A DNA stretch of 64,000 nt from contig NZ_CP019981.1 in assembly GCF_002982135.1 (NCBI RefSeq), positions 496,001-560,000 of the forward strand, in the 5' to 3' direction. The translations under genes were made by a program, and so were the position numbers. This DNA comes from Pediococcus inopinatus (GTDB taxonomy: Bacteria; Bacillota; Bacilli; Lactobacillales; Lactobacillaceae). Positions 32,113 to 41,979 of this stretch are shown piece by piece; position 1 is the stretch's first letter; every line of letters begins with the position of its first letter. The notes under the pieces are model-generated. The model was not told the origin of the DNA, made no database searches, and saw nothing but the letters and a program-made list of their open reading frames with translations.

Positions 32113-32902
32113 AATCCTATTTGGTCGTTATATTCCGCTAGACTCTTTTGTACATCGCATGGATCCCCGGTCAAAACTAGTTCTAAGCTTCCTATACGTG
32201 ATTGTTATTTTTTTTGCGAATAGTTGGTGGATTTACTTATTAATGACAATCGTGGCGTTTCTAAGTATTCTAGCTTCCAAAATTAATTTTAAACTTTTTG
32301 TTGAGGGAATAATGCCCCTGCTTTGGATTATTGCCTTCACTATGGTTATTCAAATATTTTTCGGTACCGGTGGTCATTTATATTGGCAGTGGGGGATTTT
32401 TTCCATTACGAGTTTGGGAATTTTAAATGCGGCATACATTTTTGTCCGTTTTACACTGATTATTTTAATTTCAACCCTTTTGACACTTTCTACTTCACCA
32501 ATTCAGATTTCTGATGCCCTAGAATCTTTGTTGATGCCGCTTCGAAAGATACATTTTCCTGTTTATGAAGTCGCGTTGATGCTTTCGATTGCCTTACGGT
32601 TCGTACCGACGTTGATGGATGAAACGGAAACAATTATGAATGCGCAGCGAGCCCGAGGTGTTGATTTTGGGACAGGCAACATTGTGCAACGTTTAAAGAA
32701 AATTATTCCCATCCTGATTCCACTATTTGTGAGCGCGTTTAATCGGGCCGAGGATCTTGCCACCGCGATGGAAGCACGTGGCTACCAAGGAGGAACGGGA
32801 AGAACTAAGTATCGCCAATTAAAATGGGGGAATCGTGATACGATTGCGAGTTTAGTCTATTTATTAATGACGGCAAGTGTATTCGCGCTACGATTACTTT
32901 AA
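32105..32902 (+). CDS. ecfT: ECF transporter transmembrane protein T
   Basis: Membrane scaffold that links the ATPases to exchangeable S-components. It has 265 aa with several hydrophobic spans. The coupling motifs are NAQRARGVDFG and AMEARGYQGG, each with the Ala-Arg-Gly signature. An S-component that could dock here is encoded at 38624-39229. Confidence 0.95.
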   Translation: MNKILFGRYIPLDSFVHRMDPRSKLVLSFLYVIVIFFANSWWIYLLMTIVAFLSILASKINFKLFVEGIMPLLWIIAFTMVIQIFFGTGGHLYWQWGIFSITSLGILNAAYIFVRFTLIILISTLLTLSTSPIQISDALESLLMPLRKIHFPVYEVALMLSIALRFVPTLMDETETIMNAQRARGVDFGTGNIVQRLKKIIPILIPLFVSAFNRAEDLATAMEARGYQGGTGRTKYRQLKWGNRDTIASLVYLLMTASVFALRLL

Positions 32903-32912
32903 GGAGATTTTT

Positions 32913-33680
32913 ATGTATCGTTATAAAATTACGATTGCCTATGATGGCACCAATTTTGCAGGCTTTCAAAAACAACCAAAACAGCGCACGGTGGAAGAAA
33001 CTTTGGAACGAGCTGTAAATAAAATTGCTAAAAAACCGGCCAAATTAATCAAAGTGTATGGATCTGGTAGAACGGACGCGGGCGTTCATGCCTTGGGTCA
33101 AGTTGTTCATTTCGATATTCCTTTTTCTTTGTCTGATAACGCCATGATCCACGCCTTGAATAGTATTTTGCCATTGGATATTGAGGTGTTAGAAGCTCAG
33201 CAAGTAACCTCAGAGTTTCATGCTCGCTATGGAACACAAGGAAAAAGATATCGGTATCGCTTGGCGTTAGGTGAGTTTGTCGATCCATTTAAACGCAATT
33301 ATACGGCTCACTGGAAGTTTCCACTAGACCTGCAGGCCATTCAGACGGCGTTACCAGATTTGATTGGTGAGCACGATTTTTCAAGCTTTTGTGCTGCTGG
33401 TGGGCACACAAAGACAAATATTCGGGAAATTTATGAAGCAACTGCGGTTTACGATGAAGCGCAAAATGAAATTGTTTTTGAATTTTATGGAAGTGGATTT
33501 CTTTATAATATGGTCCGGATTATGGTGTCGGTCCTAATTGAAATTGGGAGTGGCAAACGCCCGGAACATGATATTATTCGGCTCCTTAAGGTGAAAAATC
33601 GTGATCAGGCGCGTGTAACTGCCCCAGCAAGTGGTCTTTATTTAAAAAAAGTCTATTATCCAAAGAATTTTGGTAAATGA
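32913..33680 (+). CDS. truA: tRNA pseudouridine(38-40) synthase
   Basis: Isomerises uridines 38-40 in the anticodon arm of many tRNAs. From the ATG at 32913 (after AAGGAG) it has 255 aa. The catalytic aspartate is in GSGRTDAGVHALGQ. The reading frame extends 12 codons upstream into ecfT, but without a ribosome binding site. It starts 10 bp after ecfT in the same transcription unit. Confidence 0.96.
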   Translation: MYRYKITIAYDGTNFAGFQKQPKQRTVEETLERAVNKIAKKPAKLIKVYGSGRTDAGVHALGQVVHFDIPFSLSDNAMIHALNSILPLDIEVLEAQQVTSEFHARYGTQGKRYRYRLALGEFVDPFKRNYTAHWKFPLDLQAIQTALPDLIGEHDFSSFCAAGGHTKTNIREIYEATAVYDEAQNEIVFEFYGSGFLYNMVRIMVSVLIEIGSGKRPEHDIIRLLKVKNRDQARVTAPASGLYLKKVYYPKNFGK

Positions 33681-33683
33681 TTA

Positions 33684-33800
33684 TTGACTTTAGTGGTGTA
33701 AATTAGTAAAATTAAATTTGGTATTGTTTACCTCCACAAATAGGCCCCGGAAACTTATTTAAAGTTGAGTTAAACAAAACAGAAATTGGAGGAATTACAA
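33684..33800 (+). promoter_or_regulatory. Promoter and L13 leader before rplM-rpsI
   Basis: Promoter TTGACT (33684-33689), 17-bp spacer, TAAAAT (33707-33712). In the leader, CCTCCA (33731-33736) is the exact complement of TGGAGG (33787-33792), which contains the rplM ribosome binding site, so the leader can hide it. The segment between includes TAGGCCCCGG. Placement matches the L13 leader family; the match itself was not tested. Confidence 0.6.
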
Positions 33801-34244
33801 GTGCGTACAACATATTTAGCAAAACCAGGCGAGGTAGATCGCAAATGGTACGTAGTAGATGCTACAGACATTCCTTTGGGACGTCTAGCAAGTACAGTTG
33901 CATCTATTTTACGCGGTAAAAATAAACCAACATTCACACCTAACGTTGATACAGGTGACTTTGTCATCGTTGTGAATGCAGCAAACATCAAATTAACAGG
34001 TCGTAAAGCAACACGTAAATTCTATTATCACCATTCTAATCACCCAGGCGGCTTAAAAACCAAGACTGCTGGTGAAGTTCGTGATAAGACTCCTGAAAGA
34101 TTAATTGAGATGTCAGTTAAAGGGATGCTTCCTCATAACTCTCTTGGTCATAAAATGGGACTCAAATTACATGTCTACGCTGGCGAAGATCATGATCATC
34201 AAGCTCAACAACCTGAAAAGCTTGATATCACAAACTTAATTTAA
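33801..34244 (+). CDS. rplM: 50S ribosomal protein L13
   Basis: Early-assembling 50S protein, 147 aa from the GTG at 33801 ([20 protein letters not shown]). An in-frame TTG at 33786 overlaps the GGAGG ribosome binding site and is rejected. It forms an operon with rpsI 14 bp downstream. Confidence 0.97.
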   Translation: MRTTYLAKPGEVDRKWYVVDATDIPLGRLASTVASILRGKNKPTFTPNVDTGDFVIVVNAANIKLTGRKATRKFYYHHSNHPGGLKTKTAGEVRDKTPERLIEMSVKGMLPHNSLGHKMGLKLHVYAGEDHDHQAQQPEKLDITNLI

Positions 34245-34258
34245 GGAGGAAACGAATT

Positions 34259-34651
34259 TTGGCAGAAGCACAATATCGCGGCACTGGTCGCCGTAAAAAC
34301 TCTGTTGCCCGTGTACGTCTTGTACCCGGAACAGGTAAAATTACTGTAAATGATAAAGCAATTGAAGATTACATCCCATTTGCTAACTTGCGTCAAGTTG
34401 TTATCCAACCATTCGAAGTTACAGAAACAACAGGTACTTATGATGTTCTTGTAAACGTTAATGGTGGTGGTTTCTCTGGACAATCAGGTGCTATTCGTCA
34501 TGGAATCGCACGTGCATTGCTCGATGTAGATCCTGACTTCCGTACACCTTTAAAACGTGCTGGTCTCTTAACTCGTGACCCTCGTATGAAGGAACGTAAG
34601 AAATACGGTCTTAAAAAGGCTCGTAAAGCAGGACAGTTCTCAAAACGTTAA
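34259..34651 (+). CDS. rpsI: 30S ribosomal protein S9
   Basis: S9's basic C-terminal tail ([12 protein letters not shown]) reaches the P-site tRNA. It has 130 aa with a TTG start after TAAGGAGG. The sequence [16 protein letters not shown] near the N-terminus is conserved. Confidence 0.98.
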   Translation: MAEAQYRGTGRRKNSVARVRLVPGTGKITVNDKAIEDYIPFANLRQVVIQPFEVTETTGTYDVLVNVNGGGFSGQSGAIRHGIARALLDVDPDFRTPLKRAGLLTRDPRMKERKKYGLKKARKAGQFSKR

Positions 34652-34672
34652 AATTTATTTTTTCAATGTTTC

Positions 34673-34704
34673 AAACACTTCTTCTGGCGGAGAGGTGTTT
34701 TTTT
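34673..34704 (+). terminator. Terminator of rplM-rpsI
   Basis: AAACACTTC (34673-34681) pairs with GAGGTGTTT (34692-34700) with one G-U pair, followed by TTTT. Confidence 0.88.
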
Positions 34705-34710
34705 GTATAA

Positions 34711-34796
34711 AAAAAGCAAGGTAGAAATCACAATGTTTGTTGTTTTAACGGATGTGACTAGTTAAAACTTCAAATTAGATTTCTATCTTGCTTTTT
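34711..34796 (-). terminator. Large nested terminator of padA, probably bidirectional
   Basis: A 19-bp outer stem (34711-34729 with 34778-34796, one G-U pair) encloses a perfect 8-bp inner stem GTTTTAAC/GTTAAAAC (34742-34749, 34761-34768). On the minus strand the outer stem runs into seven U residues just after the padA stop. Confidence 0.85.
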
Positions 34797-34803
34797 AATT
34801 TAT

Positions 34804-35340
34804 TTATTTGTTGATTCGTTTGTAATTTTCATCAAAGTATTTTCCTGCGCGGATCTCATCAGGCAACTCTTTGTAAGGAGCCTCACTGATCACATCGTCA
34901 TTGTTTTGACCAGCATCACCAATATAAGTGATCTGAGCAAATTCAGGAACTACCATCTTTGGATAAGTTTCATATTTTTCACGAGCAGCTTCCATAACGT
35001 CAATATGGTCGTTTTGGAAAGTTACAGTAATTTCTGGATGTTCTTGAACCCATTTTGGAAAGAAGATTGTTCCGTTGACTTTCTTGTCATTTGGCATAAA
35101 GTCCAAAGCTACATCGGTACCGGTTGGTTCTGTCCAAGAAACCTTATAGATCCCAGGAACTAGCATCACAATGTTAGCTTCTTGATCTTTTACCCAGCGG
35201 CCAGCAACCATTCCGCCGTGAATGCGGTAGTCAACTGTATGATCGTTTTTAGCGTACCACTCGTATTCCCAACCGTTATCGTATGTGTAAATAAAATGTG
35301 TTCCCAAAAAATCGTCTAGTGTCTTAAATGTTTTTGCCAT
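34804..35340 (-). CDS. padA: Phenolic acid decarboxylase
   Basis: Cofactor-free cytoplasmic enzyme that decarboxylates p-coumaric, caffeic and often ferulic acid to vinyl phenols, a detoxification typical of plant-associated lactobacilli. It has 178 aa. The residues known as catalytic in the L. plantarum enzyme are all at the same numbers: Y18, Y20, R48 and E71. It is divergent from padR with a PadR-type palindrome between them, so it is probably repressed until phenolic acids appear. Confidence 0.97.
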   Translation of the reverse strand: MAKTFKTLDDFLGTHFIYTYDNGWEYEWYAKNDHTVDYRIHGGMVAGRWVKDQEANIVMLVPGIYKVSWTEPTGTDVALDFMPNDKKVNGTIFFPKWVQEHPEITVTFQNDHIDVMEAAREKYETYPKMVVPEFAQITYIGDAGQNNDDVISEAPYKELPDEIRAGKYFDENYKRINK

Positions 35341-35360
35341 TCTAATAATTCCTCCTAATG

Positions 35361-35374
35361 TGTAATTAATTACA
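35361..35374. promoter_or_regulatory. PadR operator between padA and padR
   Basis: TGTAATTAATTACA is a perfect 14-bp palindrome. With its flanks it reads GTGT-N8-ACAT, one mismatch from the ATGT-N8-ACAT site known for PadR. It lies about 20 bp upstream of the padA start, downstream of or over its promoter. Confidence 0.75.
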
Positions 35375-35435
35375 TGTTTTAATCAACTTGGTTATGTTAC
35401 AATTTTTTTAACGAAACGTCAAGGAGGAAGATTCG

Positions 35436-35972
35436 ATGGCTCAAAAAAATCGCCTGAAATATGTATTATTAGGATTATTAAAAAGTAAAAAACAAACTGG
35501 TTATGATCTTGCAAAATCCTTTGATTCGGACATTGGTGAGTTTTGGAATGCAAATCACAGTCAAATTTATCCACTCTTAAAACGGATGGAAGATGATGCG
35601 CTGATCGGTCATGAATCAATGACGGTGGGCCAGAAGCTTCACAAAAAACAGTATTTTATTACCAGTGCGGGACAAGAGATTTTCAACGCTTGGTTAAAAA
35701 GTCGTTCTGAATTGGATAACACGCACGACGAATTTATTTTGAAGTTGTTTTTTATTGATGATGCGCAATCGCCGTTGTTAAAACCCATGATTGCAACTCA
35801 GCAAAAGTATCACGAAGATAAATTAAAACAATTAACTAGCCAATTTAAACAAAAGTTTTCTACACAAGAAAAGATTGATCAAAGTTTTGGGCATTCTTTG
35901 GTTCTCCGCCACGCAATTGATCGAGAACAAGGTTACAGTAGGTGGCTTGAAGAAATGTTGACACTAATTTAG
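35436..35972 (+). CDS. padR: PadR-family repressor of phenolic acid response
   Basis: 178-aa repressor with the N-terminal winged HTH of PadR (KYVLLGLLKSKKQTGYDLAK, and SQIYPLLKRMEDDALI) and a C-terminal helical dimerisation region (Vir_C-like). It should repress padA and release DNA when phenolic acids are present. Start ATG after AAGGAGGA. Divergent position and the shared operator support the pairing with padA. Confidence 0.92.
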   Translation: MAQKNRLKYVLLGLLKSKKQTGYDLAKSFDSDIGEFWNANHSQIYPLLKRMEDDALIGHESMTVGQKLHKKQYFITSAGQEIFNAWLKSRSELDNTHDEFILKLFFIDDAQSPLLKPMIATQQKYHEDKLKQLTSQFKQKFSTQEKIDQSFGHSLVLRHAIDREQGYSRWLEEMLTLI

Positions 35973-35988
35973 AAAATGAGAAGCATAA

Positions 35989-36017
35989 TTGACTTTTTCT
36001 TAAATATTGATTAAAAT
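35989..36017 (+). promoter_or_regulatory. Promoter of the amino acid permease gene
   Basis: TTGACT (35989-35994), 17-bp spacer, TAAAAT (36012-36017). It makes the permease independent of padR. Confidence 0.6.
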
Positions 36018-36063
36018 TAAACTTTATGTTTAATAAACAACTCATTTTGATGGGAGCTAAAGC

Positions 36064-37485
36064 ATGTCAAAAACAGGAAAATTTGCCGATTTGTTTGTTC
36101 GTAAAGAAGTTAATACAGATATGTTTAAGAAAACTGGGCTTGATAAAACCTTATCAGCCTTTAGTTTAACAACGATGGGGGTCGGCGCAATTGTTGGTGC
36201 GGGGATATTTATCACACCAGGAATTATTGCCGCTTCGTACAGTGGGCCAGGGGTATGGCTGTCCTATCTAGTTGCCGCGGTGGTCTGTTCCTTAGCAGCG
36301 TTATGTTATTCTGAGTTTTCTTCGACCATTCCATTGGCCGGAAGTGCCTATACCTATATTTATGCGGTATTCGGCGAGCTCATTGCTTGGATCCTCGGCT
36401 GGGCCCTCATTTCAGAATATTTATTTGCAGTTTCTTCGGTGGCGGTCAGTTGGTCGGCTTATTTTCAAAATGTTTTAGCTGGCTTCAATATTCACTTACC
36501 AGCGATTTTTCGGGCCGCCTATGGCACTGCTGGAAGTCCACGCGCCCTTTTCGACTTACCAGCATTCCTAATTACGATGATTATTGCCTACTTGTTGGTT
36601 CAAGGGGTGCGAGAATCTGCAAAAGTTAATGCTGTCATGGTTATTTTGAAGATCGCTGTGATTGTCTTATTCATCGTTGTCGCGGCGTTTTACATTCGTC
36701 CGACTAACTACAGCCCAATGTTACCTTTTGGCGCAAAAGGCGTGATCCGGGGCGCTGCTGTGGCGTTCTACGCCTATATAGGTTTCGATGCCGTTTCGAC
36801 AGCCTCAGAAGAAGTTAAAAATCCTAAACGTGATATGCCCATTGGAATTGTCTCGTCATTGATTGTGGCATCGGTTCTTTATATCTTATTATCAGTAGTT
36901 TTGGTCGGAGTTGTGCATTACACAAAGTTAAACGTGGCTGATCCAGTTGCGTTTGCCCTGCATTTTATTCATCAAAACTGGGTCGCAGGAATCGTATCTT
37001 TGGGAGCGGTTGTTGGAATGACCACCGTTTTGATCGTGATGTTGTACGGGGGGACGCGCTTGATTTTTGCAATTAGTCGCGACGGTTTGTTGCCCAGTGC
37101 TTTGCATAAACTAAATCCGCAAACCCACGTACCAACGATTAATACGTGGGCGTTAGGCTTTATTGCCAGTGTTTTTGCCGGAATTATTCCGTTAACCAAA
37201 ATTGCAGAATTAGTTAATATTGGGACGCTGTTCGCCTTTGCGATGGTTTCTCTTGGAGTCGTCTTTTTGCGAAAGGATCGCCGGTTCCGGGATTTGCCTA
37301 AGTCGTTTGAAGTTCCGTTTTATCCAGTGATTCCAATCATTTCGTTTCTGGCTTGTATCTACTTGATGCTTCAGCTAGCTTCATTTACTTGGATGATGTT
37401 TGGTATTTGGTTAGCAATTGGATTAATTGTTTACTTTGGTTATGGATTTTCACATAGTCATGCACGACAAAACGAAGAAAAATAA
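36064..37485 (+). CDS. APC-family amino acid permease
   Basis: 473-aa membrane transporter with about twelve spans. The first span has the APC motif GVGAIVGAGIFITPG for substrate and cation binding. The short cytoplasmic N-terminus and the conserved loop SEEVKNPKRDMPIGI place it in the cationic amino acid transporter-like (CAT/YfnA) branch. Substrate cannot be told from sequence. It is monocistronic between a promoter and a strong terminator. Being next to padR gives no clear functional link. Confidence 0.88.
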   Translation: MSKTGKFADLFVRKEVNTDMFKKTGLDKTLSAFSLTTMGVGAIVGAGIFITPGIIAASYSGPGVWLSYLVAAVVCSLAALCYSEFSSTIPLAGSAYTYIYAVFGELIAWILGWALISEYLFAVSSVAVSWSAYFQNVLAGFNIHLPAIFRAAYGTAGSPRALFDLPAFLITMIIAYLLVQGVRESAKVNAVMVILKIAVIVLFIVVAAFYIRPTNYSPMLPFGAKGVIRGAAVAFYAYIGFDAVSTASEEVKNPKRDMPIGIVSSLIVASVLYILLSVVLVGVVHYTKLNVADPVAFALHFIHQNWVAGIVSLGAVVGMTTVLIVMLYGGTRLIFAISRDGLLPSALHKLNPQTHVPTINTWALGFIASVFAGIIPLTKIAELVNIGTLFAFAMVSLGVVFLRKDRRFRDLPKSFEVPFYPVIPIISFLACIYLMLQLASFTWMMFGIWLAIGLIVYFGYGFSHSHARQNEEK

Positions 37486-37486
37486 C

Positions 37487-37546
37487 AAAAGGATTTCTGA
37501 AAAGTTGGTAAGCAATACTTACCGATGATTTCAGGAATCCTTTTTA
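37487..37546 (+). terminator. Nested bidirectional terminator
   Basis: AAAAGGATTTCTGAAA (37487-37502) pairs with TTTCAGGAATCCTTTT (37529-37544), one G-U pair, enclosing a perfect GGTAAG/CTTACC stem (37507-37512, 37518-37523). It separates the permease from the convergent dehydrogenase. Confidence 0.88.
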
Positions 37547-37551
37547 AAATT

Positions 37552-38505
37552 TTAATAGCCGTTATTCAAATCGACCTTATTTTCGTAAACAGAACCAGTT
37601 TCCACAAAAGATTTTAAATTCGGCAAAAAAATGGCGTGCCAAGCACTTCCTAGATTTTCCATTTCAGACGAATAGTGGGGCGTCACCAACACATTTGGTA
37701 GTTCCCATAAAGGACTAGTATTAGGCAGGGGCTCTTCTTCAAAGACATCAAGCGCTGCATGCTGAACTTTATGATCTTGGATGGCCTGAATTAAGGCGTT
37801 AGTGTCAACCGACTTACCGCGACCAACGTTTACGAATAAGTACGTTTCGGGCAGAGATTGGAAGAATTGATCATTAAAAAAGTGGGTAGTTTGATCAGTT
37901 AAAGGCATGATGTTGACGATCACATCGGTATGCGCAACGGCCTGTTGCCAATCCGATTGGGCATAAGTTTTATCAAACGACGAAACAGCATGGCCACTGC
38001 GATTTACGCCAATTGTCTTTGCATGAAAAGCTTTTAACAATCTAGCAAGTTCGGCACCGATGTGGCCCGTGCCAAAAATTGTCCACGTTGACTGACTTAA
38101 GGTGCGAATATTTGTAAACTCTGAATGTTCTGCCCAACGTTGTTTTTGACCGTTAGCCAGGACAGTGGGAAAATCGCGCGCAAAATACAAAGCGTATAGT
38201 AAAACGGTTTCTGAAATAGGGGTGGCATGCACGCCACTCATGTTACTGACCAAGATATTTCTTTGTTTGAGTTCAGCCAAGGGCAAATAATCAATCCCGG
38301 CACTGACAGTTTGAATCCATTTCAGATGACTATTGACAGCAGTTAAAACATTTTCAGATAAAGGTAACTGCCAACCAAGCATGATGGTGATGTTTGCGTA
38401 GTCGTCTGGCGTGATACTTTCCGGGGTAAAAATTTTAACGCCCAATTTCTGATAGGCAGCAACATCTAATTCTGAATTATGAGGTAAAATCAAAAGGTTT
38501 TCCAA
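37552..38505 (-). CDS. D-2-hydroxyacid dehydrogenase (NAD-dependent)
   Basis: 317-aa enzyme of the D-isomer-specific 2-hydroxyacid dehydrogenase family, which reduces 2-keto acids or oxidises D-2-hydroxy acids. The NAD-binding fold shows GTGHIGAELARLL. The catalytic Arg is in VNVGRGKSVD, the Glu in DVFEEEPLP and the His in TPHYSSEME. TTG start ten bases after AAGGAG. The N-terminal substrate domain is divergent, so the substrate (D-lactate, hydroxyisocaproate or phosphoglycerate-like) is not assigned. It is the only gene in its unit. Confidence 0.85.
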   Translation of the reverse strand: MENLLILPHNSELDVAAYQKLGVKIFTPESITPDDYANITIMLGWQLPLSENVLTAVNSHLKWIQTVSAGIDYLPLAELKQRNILVSNMSGVHATPISETVLLYALYFARDFPTVLANGQKQRWAEHSEFTNIRTLSQSTWTIFGTGHIGAELARLLKAFHAKTIGVNRSGHAVSSFDKTYAQSDWQQAVAHTDVIVNIMPLTDQTTHFFNDQFFQSLPETYLFVNVGRGKSVDTNALIQAIQDHKVQHAALDVFEEEPLPNTSPLWELPNVLVTPHYSSEMENLGSAWHAIFLPNLKSFVETGSVYENKVDLNNGY

Positions 38506-38623
38506 AGTGTAATAACTCCTTTATAAAGTGGCTTGTAGTTAATTTTTCCGTTGCTTTCATGATATAATGATTTTTAACAATTAAGAAATTAAAAGACTTT
38601 TCAATTCTTGTGAGGGACTTAAA

Positions 38624-39229
38624 ATGGGGAAAAACAGTTCAGCGGCACGAATTAGTATCTTAGGGTTGTTTGCGGCAATTATTATTTTACAAAATTACGT
38701 TCCAATGATTGGTTACTTGCCAGTTGGTCCGCTAAATATCACGACAATTCACATCACCGTGATTATTGCGGCGGTCGTTTTGGACCCGGTCGATGGAGCT
38801 CTGGTCGGTGGTATTTGGGGAATTGTGGATTGGATTCGCGCACTGACAGTGACATCGAGTGCGTTAGGTAACATTGTGATGGTGAATCCGTTAATTTCCA
38901 TCTTACCGCGAATTTTAATTGGTTTGATTGCAGGATGGCTATTTTCAAGGCTAGCCCGGAATAAAGATAAGCTCACCTTACCACTCATAATTAGTGGCAT
39001 CGCTGGTTCATTAACCAATACGGTACTTGTTTTAGGTGGGATTGCGCTCTTTTTTGGAAACGGCTCGACTATTTTACATGCCATTAACTTTCAGGCATTG
39101 ACGCCATACATTTTATTGGTGGCAGGCACCAACGGAATTCCCGAGGCCATTGCGGCCGCAATCTTGGTACCGTTAATTTCGGCGCCATTGCTTAAATATA
39201 CGAAATTAGGTAGAGATCGGTTTAGATAA
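38624..39229 (+). CDS. ECF transporter S-component, possibly for pantothenate
   Basis: 201-aa hydrophobic protein with about six membrane spans, the S-component fold that binds a vitamin and docks to EcfT. It begins with a basic N-terminus and an Ala-rich first helix (AARISILGLFAAIIIL), which carries the small residues used to contact EcfT. The segments ITTIHITVIIAAVVLDP and NPLISILPRILIG resemble pantothenate-type (PanT) proteins, but this is a family-level guess. The energising module is encoded at 30428-32902. A TATAAT box is about 55 bp upstream. Confidence 0.75.
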   Translation: MGKNSSAARISILGLFAAIIILQNYVPMIGYLPVGPLNITTIHITVIIAAVVLDPVDGALVGGIWGIVDWIRALTVTSSALGNIVMVNPLISILPRILIGLIAGWLFSRLARNKDKLTLPLIISGIAGSLTNTVLVLGGIALFFGNGSTILHAINFQALTPYILLVAGTNGIPEAIAAAILVPLISAPLLKYTKLGRDRFR

Positions 39230-39266
39230 AGTTTTTTAAAAGAATGAAATAGAAAGATGGAGAAAT

Positions 39267-40501
<1,235 letters not shown>

Positions 40502-40522
40502 CCTTAAAAACAGGAAAACCAC

Positions 40523-40551
40523 TTGCCAAGTAAGCCTGACAACAGTAATAT
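40523..40551 (+). promoter_or_regulatory. Promoter of the PurK-like gene
   Basis: TTGCCA (40523-40528), 17-bp spacer, TAATAT (40546-40551). A short TGCAC/GTGCA hairpin lies in the leader before the ribosome binding site. Confidence 0.6.
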
Positions 40552-40631
40552 GAAAAGTGAAGATAAAAATCGGAGTAAAAGATAAAAAGAATACTGCACG
40601 GCGAACAAGTGCATGAGAATGGGTGGTTTAA

Positions 40632-41798
40632 ATGACAGTTTCGAATAACGCAATGCTATATCCTGGAGATACTTTGGGAATTGTTGGAGATAGTTCTAAT
40701 GGTTCACAATTAATCACGGCAGCTCGTCGGTTAGGGCTGCGAGTGATTGCTTATGGTCCAAACGAAGTAAGTGAGACTATGCAATTGGCTGATGTCCATA
40801 TTGTTGGGGCGCTTAATGATGGAAACAAGCTTCAGGAATTTGGCGAGAAATGTGATTCTGTGATTTACGAATCCGAACATGTAGATGTCCAAACCATTAA
40901 ATATCTCGAGCAGTATACAAATATTCCTCAAGGAACCAACGGACTAGAAGTGACGCAAGATCGTTTGATTGAACGGGCATTTTTTGATCAACTAAATCTG
41001 AATTCAGCTCCTTATGCCACCGTAATTAGTTTGAGTGATATTTACGAATCTATAAATTCAATTGGCTATCCAAGTATCTTAAAGCCAATTCAAAAAAGTA
41101 TGGAGAAAAATACAGAGCTCCGAATTAATACCCAGACGGATATTCCTGAAGCAGCTGACCTATTAAACGAACGAACTTACGTATTAGAATCCACTGTCGA
41201 TGCTAAACAAGAGTTAGTGATCACCGTTGCTCAAGGAATGAACGGGGAACGCAAGATCTTTCCGATTGCAGAAAATATTTATGCTGAGGAACATTTAGTA
41301 GAGACCATCATGCCGGCAACGACTTCTAATGGTGTTCAAAATGAGCTTTTACGTATTGCCAATCAAATTGCTGATGAATTAGGCTACGTGGGTGTGTTCG
41401 AGATCTCATTTGCCATTACAGCTAATGAAGATATTTATGTTAAACGGATTGTGCCTTCTATTCATCGTCCGGGGTATGTGTTTAATCGCGCAACCAATGT
41501 GAGTGTCTTTGATCAACATTTGCGGGCCATTGCGGGGATGCCGTTAAGCGATATTAAGCTTTTTGTGCCAACCATTATGGTTAACTTTGATAAAGATCAA
41601 ATGCAAGCGATTCGGACCCAGTGGAATATTAAGAACAATTGGTATTTCCATGTTTATGCCCAAAACAAGACGACTGAAAAAGAAACCCGTGCCGGTTATG
41701 TCTTGGTAGAAGCTAATTCAGTCCAACAAGCTCAAGAACAAATCGATAACACAGAGATTTGGACTAAGACCGTGATTGACTTTGAAAGCCTAGATTAA
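40632..41798 (+). CDS. PurK-like ATP-grasp protein, divergent
   Basis: 388-aa ATP-grasp protein with the layout of N5-carboxyaminoimidazole ribonucleotide synthase: an N-terminal nucleotide fold (GDTLGIVGDSSNGSQLITAA), a central ATP-grasp domain and a C-terminal PurK-type domain. The usual PurK signatures are eroded: the EFE-type motif reads YESEHV, and the substrate loop normally containing RPHNSGH reads PSIHRPGYVFNRA. No purE or other purine gene is next to it. It may be an inactive or repurposed paralogue. It has its own promoter and terminator. Confidence 0.75.
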   Translation: MTVSNNAMLYPGDTLGIVGDSSNGSQLITAARRLGLRVIAYGPNEVSETMQLADVHIVGALNDGNKLQEFGEKCDSVIYESEHVDVQTIKYLEQYTNIPQGTNGLEVTQDRLIERAFFDQLNLNSAPYATVISLSDIYESINSIGYPSILKPIQKSMEKNTELRINTQTDIPEAADLLNERTYVLESTVDAKQELVITVAQGMNGERKIFPIAENIYAEEHLVETIMPATTSNGVQNELLRIANQIADELGYVGVFEISFAITANEDIYVKRIVPSIHRPGYVFNRATNVSVFDQHLRAIAGMPLSDIKLFVPTIMVNFDKDQMQAIRTQWNIKNNWYFHVYAQNKTTEKETRAGYVLVEANSVQQAQEQIDNTEIWTKTVIDFESLD

Positions 41799-41814
41799 TA
41801 ATTTAAATGATTTG

Positions 41815-41852
41815 GAATCAAGATGGTGAATTAGGATCTTGATTCTTTTTTT
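41815..41852 (+). terminator. Terminator after the PurK-like gene
   Basis: GAATCAAGAT (41815-41824) pairs perfectly with ATCTTGATTC (41836-41845), followed by TTTTTTT. Confidence 0.9.
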
Positions 41853-41896
41853 GTAATTTTTTAAGAAGTCGAAGTAATTTTGGTTTTAGGGTCAAG

Positions 41897-41919
41897 TATT
41901 GCCGAGTTTTTGGTATAAT
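41897..41919 (+). promoter_or_regulatory. Extended -10 promoter of pcrA
   Basis: TGG-TATAAT with the -10 hexamer at 41914-41919. A poor -35, GTCAAG, lies 17 bp upstream, so recognition probably relies on the extended -10. Confidence 0.6.
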
Positions 41920-41979
41920 TAGAACTGATTGAATTTTTCAGAACAAGAAATGGTTTTAGGATAGAGAGGATTGAAACTT

